A stretch of DNA of 64,000 bases from Parascedosporium putredinis. Its lineage: Eukaryota; Ascomycota; Sordariomycetes; Microascales; Microascaceae. Shown here in pieces: positions 60,023-64,000 of the stretch. Numbering within the stretch: position 1 is the stretch's first letter; each line of letters opens with the position of its first letter. The notes below the pieces were generated by a model. It was not told the origin of the DNA. It did no database searches and worked only from the letters and a program-made list of their open reading frames with translations. Position numbers and translations under genes: made by a program. The DNA lies in the NCBI GenBank assembly GCA_949357655.1, contig CASHTG010000016.1, positions 1,922,001 to 1,986,000 on the forward strand, written 5' to 3'.

Positions 60023-61360
60023 GGTCACTTTCTAGACTATTGGGGGCTTTTTTAATCTAATTCGGCAACCCAATAACCCAGAGTGCAGAGCACAGCCGGC
60101 AACGAGGACCACGTTTGAGCAAGGCGAATGTACGCGTTTGCAAGTGGGTGAGGATACGAATCGCACGAAGGTCGAATCCTCAATGGGGATGCAGGACGCT
60201 AGCACGAACCAGGTAAGTTGCGTCGCAAAGATCCAGCTGCGATTAAGGGGCCATATATCCTTGAAGGCGGACCGTCCTAGGCTTTTGGACGGCTGGTTTA
60301 TCCAATTTAGGTGTGTGCCTTATTAGAAATCCGGTGGTGTGATATCGAATCCACGAATTTCGTCCGAAGAGTTCGGAATATCCTTGTGCGATGCGCCAGC
60401 GTGGAAGGTATGAGAAGCTCAAGAAAATAATAGCTGGAATTGATGCGACAGGTTGTCAAGACGGCACGGAACGAAAGCGATAGGCAGGCGGCAGGGTCGA
60501 GCCTGGTGCATTGCAAGGTCAGCCAAGGAACGAGAAGTCCCCTAAAAGGTCAATCCAAACTGGCGGGTGTCAGTTTAATCAGCGATTGGCGATTGGCTCA
60601 ACGGGTCTTAGACTGGCTATTTCGGGAAGCTCAGCTATTTTTAGCCAGTCTGGGAAGCTCGCTGGATGCTTGACAAGCAAGTGGCCTCAAATCATTGATC
60701 CAAGTCTCGATCAAAGAGAAACAAGAAGATTGTGACCTAGCATACATCAATTGTATATTCAAGGGCTTTGAGTGAGCATGGAAGGAGATATTAGAAGTTG
60801 CGCGTCGGCCCAACCCACACGACGAAGCCCTTATAGCACCTTCTTATGATCCAGAAGAGAGGAAGCCCTGCTTCCAAGTTCAAGCCTGATAAGTGTCTCA
60901 GGCCGGTTACAATTCTCGGGGATGCCATTTCCTTCGTTTGCCAGACAGACAAAAACGGTGCGAGCCTTGTCAGTTATCTCCTCGGGCACCTCAACGTCAG
61001 CCTACGCTGAGTAGGTCCTTGCTACCAGCATCACCAAGGCCTCCAATTTACCTTTCCGCGAAATGGCTTGAGAGCTGATTAGAGTCCATGAGCACCTCAC
61101 GGAACAATCTCGTATCTAGGTCATTTGTAGGCCTATCTATATATATATCTTTCCCTGCGCACCCTACGTACGCAACGTCCATCCTATAGGCAAATATCTT
61201 TTTCTCCGTTGCTAGGCTCTCTCAAGAGTGTTCAATCGAAGCCATGCGTTTGTATTGAACGATACAATAAATGTCCTGATCAGAGGCATTGCTCATCTTA
61301 GTTTGCGTGGCACCAATTTATCTCACAACACATAGAGTTCTCCTACACATCGAGAGCGAG
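60023..61360. other. Divergent intergenic region between ferric reductase and five-exon gene
   Basis: About 1.3 kb. No protein-like frame is present. A TATATATATAT patch at 61137-61148 lies about 215 bp before the right-hand start codon. I did not find GATA-rich iron-regulator clusters that would clearly tie the left side to iron control. Confidence 0.4.
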
Positions 61361-63416
61361 ATGTCATCCTATTCGGCGGATTACATGTCCATTCTTCTTA
61401 GCACACTGCCCAGTGGTGGTCCTCTAACCCCGGAACTTGAGAGTATCGTCTCCATCATTGGTATGTTTTTAGCAGCACCTCCAGTCTTATATCCTCATCA
61501 TCCGTCTATCTTTCTAAGGTGCTATTTATCTTTTGTAGATGCCCTAGAGTTATGGTTTCGACCCACGCCGGTACCCTACCTCGTCAGCCCGCCGACCTCT
61601 CCCCTGTGCGGGAGCGACGCCCTGGCTCGAAGTTGGCATCACTTTAGTTTTCTCTATGTTCCCGATTCAACATCTGCTAGGACAGCATGGAGTCAAATTG
61701 TATCGATTCGTCGAGAACTCTTGGCTTGCCACGCACCCAGATCACAGGGAGGCTTGGAGCCTGTCCGACGCCGAATAAACATTCCGTCCACAAACGAGTC
61801 TCTCCCCCAACCAACCGGGGTCGAACTGTTCCAAGACCGAAACGGCCAGCTTGTGCCACCTCCACAAACACTTTCCACTCTGCCTTCTCTCCCACCTTTA
61901 GATATCCAAACCCCCATGCCTCCAAAGCCCGAAGCCCCTCTACGACATGCCGACAGTCAGGTGCCCATGGACCCCTTCACGCAGACTCTCCATTTCTCAA
62001 CACCCGGGCCCTAGAGCGGCGGGACTGTTGAGTCGCAGTGCTTGGAGGCAACTAAGAATATTCCAGCGGAAGATGAAACTGACCATCCTTGTACGTGTCT
62101 TCACGGCTAGCGCTGGCCATGATTTCACGTGGTGGCCCATCTAACTAACTACATATGCTGCCTAGATTCCGAGCATCCCGCCTGCACGACGGCATTGGAT
62201 GAGCTGGATCGATATCTCGAGGCCTCTATAAGTAGCACGATAGATGGACCCACGCCGGGGACAGAGGTCCACAGCCTCCGCCTACTGGTATCAAGGACGA
62301 GACACTTTGGGGTTCGCCTGTAAGAGACTGCGATGCGTGGACGCAGCAGATATGCTCAATCTCGCTCAGCGATCAAGTTTCCGCTCCCATGAAGCCGTTT
62401 CCTCCCGGGCTCCTTCTTGCTGACACGAACCATCAGGGTATGTGCGAACACACCGTCCCAACATTCACAGGCGAGACTCAGGGCCTCCAGGAAACCCCTG
62501 GGAGTCCAACCCCACCTTGCTTCTATACAGTGGTGCCTCCTGAAGCAACGAGCAATCCTTCGGCCACAAACGTATCTCACAGCATCGACGGGGTAGAACC
62601 ATTAAGCGAGGAATCTCTATCACAAGACGCAGGGCCTTGTTCCATCCCTCAACCGCCCACCTGCGCCTACCGCCACATCATACGGAGCTCAGATCACTTT
62701 TACCGCATACGCCGAGAATGGCTCAAGCGCCTCGAGTATCCCGCGACCCGTCCTGTACCTGACGAAATGATGGACCTGACCTTTCCCGTCACGGACGGCC
62801 AAAAGCAGCAGCGTGTCGCCGAGCTATTTGCGGTGCTTGTCAATGGAGACCAGGCTCACGATACTACGGCAGAGACATCAAGCGCTCGCAGCGGTCAATT
62901 AATCCACCCCCGCCCGTAGGGCTCGTTAGAAGCGGAGCGGCAACGACGCCCCATTCCAAAAGGTCGAACCTTGAACTCGAACTGCTTTGCTGGAGCATCT
63001 TGGTACGTTTTTCTTTTCCCACGCTTTTGTGGCTCTCCAAATTCCCGGGTACTCGAGACATCAACGTTCTCTTTTCTGCTAGGCCATATCTAACTTGATC
63101 CTGTATAGACTGCCACCATGTATAGCCAGCGCAGCGTACCGCCGGCTCCAGGGCTCGATCCAGACGCGTCCGCATGGGAGAATTACCTCTCCTTTGAGAA
63201 AAGATGGGCGGCGGTGTGTGGCGCGCTTCGAGTAATATCTAGGCTTCCCCAACTACTTATTCGCTCGCTATGCACACAGCTAACAATTTCCAATTTGACT
63301 CCCAGGCTCGCACCGCCTCCTCTCACTATCTGCCGAGAGAGTCGTGGATTCAGCGTCTAGCGAGCGCGCCAGCTACGTACGGGATGGCCCACGACGCTTC
63401 CTCATGCTACCCTTAA
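61361..63416 (+). CDS. Five-exon gene of unknown function
   Basis: I do not recognise the product. The model rests on splice logic. Exons: 61361-61460, 61539-62090, 62166-63002, 63109-63213 and 63306-63416. Introns are 75-106 bp with GTATGT, GTACGT, GTACGT and GTGTGT donors, CTAAC-type branch sites and YAG acceptors, and phases agree at the first, third and fourth junctions. Predicted blocks: MSSYSADYMSILLSTLPSGG, DALELWFRPTPVPYLVSPPT, RSWHHFSFLYVPDSTSARTA, then a Pro-rich linker, SEHPACTTALDELDRYLEAS, YRHIIRSSDHFYRIRREWLK, FPVTDGQKQQRVAELFAVLV, and a C-terminal SAWENYLSFEKRWAA joined to ARTASSHYLPRESWIQRLAS. About 569 aa. Two or three one-base breaks (about 62012, 62290, 62905). No signal peptide, membrane segment or catalytic motif. 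Possibly lineage-restricted. Confidence 0.5.
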
Positions 63417-64000
63417 AAGCTTTTATTGGGCTCCCTTTTCATCTATCCTTCGTTGCCCTCTCTTCTCTTCCTCTACGCAATAAACGGTAAAGATGAAGTC
63501 ATTCCCCACCTAGGTGCCAAGGATTCTAGATTCGAGAGACGAAGTCCTCAAGCGCCGGTTCCAATACCAAATTTCTCACTCAACCTGACGCCCCCACCGC
63601 TAACCAAAAGCTACATGTAGGCTGTCGACATAGGAGACAATATTTCGATCCTATATGGCCTCCTAAGTGGTGCAATGCCTAGACTATTTGCTAGTCTTTA
63701 GGATGGGGGAAGGACTATCGAAAGAGCAAGGTTGTTTTACAAAGTACACATGTAGAAGCAGGTATCCAAAACTGATAGATTTGGAAAGGGAAATGAAGGA
63801 AGCAAAGGAGAGTCGCATAAATTCGAATTCAGCTACTACCCTGGTGTGTATTGCGCTTGCTTCTGTACATAGCACATTTTTGGAGAGAAAAGAAAGGAAA
63901 AAAACTACAACATTGCCATCTATTCCCAAACTCCTGGAGAACCAGTGAGGTTCCGTTGTAGCAACAACCCATATATGACGAAGTCCAGATGTTTGGCTTC
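63417..64000. other. Intergenic, right edge
   Basis: About 580 bp after the five-exon gene. It is AT-rich in the last 300 bases and holds only short open frames without motifs. Nothing further is supported. Confidence 0.4.

Noticed and set aside
60140..60200. GGTCGAATCCT, like a tRNA B box on the plus strand
   Set aside because: No A box or cloverleaf stems could be found upstream.
1..64000. Secondary-metabolite cluster, transposon or CRISPR array
   Set aside because: No synthase, transposase, terminal repeat or spaced-repeat array was seen; the gene content is ordinary core fungal.

Overview
The window is nuclear DNA from a filamentous ascomycete (Pezizomycotina, most likely a Sordariomycete). 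The evidence is short GT-AG introns of about 59-232 bp with CTAAC/CTGAC-type branch sites, pyrimidine-rich leaders, and a set of recognisable fungal orthologues. These include exocyst Sec3, a DIM-2-type DNA methyltransferase, vacuolar aspartic protease, SAGA Spt7, DASH Spc34, replication factor Sld2 and a ferric reductase. I saw no CRISPR array, rRNA, convincing tRNA, transposon or secondary-metabolite cluster.

Layout, left to right: CorA-like membrane protein (-, 448-2617); SEC3 (+, 4439-9079); nuclear protein with an ASCH/PUA-like domain (+, 9607-11986); a 6-kb gene-poor stretch with microsatellites and a CT-rich leader; acidic fungal protein (+, 18016-19082); SPC34 (+) converging on a RING E3 ligase gene (-); SLD2 (+); secreted Ser/Thr-rich protein with a CBM19-like domain (+, 28134-30140); dim-2 methyltransferase (-, 30737-34921); large presumed mitochondrial protein (-, 35944-39164), divergent from an RMND1/DUF155 mitochondrial protein (+, 39807-41228); Gln-rich nuclear protein (-, 42335-45668); pep4 protease (-, 48001-49407); SPT7 (-, 52295-55884); VanZ-like membrane protein (+, 56960-57728); ferric reductase (-, 58142-60022); and an unrecognised five-exon gene (+, 61361-63416).

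A single pattern governs how the window should be read. Almost every long conserved gene is cut into two to six overlapping frames by the apparent loss of one base (occasionally two), usually inside a homopolymer such as CCCC, TTTTT or AAAA. SEC3, PEP4, SPT7, SPC34, the RING gene, SLD2, dim-2 and others all show it, and protein similarity resumes in the shifted frame with no further decay. This is what uncorrected homopolymer deletions in the assembly would look like, not a cluster of pseudogenes. I therefore annotate whole gene spans and note the breaks; lengths in amino acids are estimates.

The genes do not form one pathway. Local themes are chromosome duplication and segregation (SPC34 and SLD2 flanking a RING gene), chromatin and DNA methylation (dim-2, the Gln-rich nuclear protein, SPT7), and a divergent pair of mitochondrial genes sharing about 640 bp of upstream DNA. 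The least explained items are the ASCH-like nuclear protein with duplicated TLTQ-type motifs, the CorA relative that lacks the GMN signature, and the orphan five-exon gene at the right edge.
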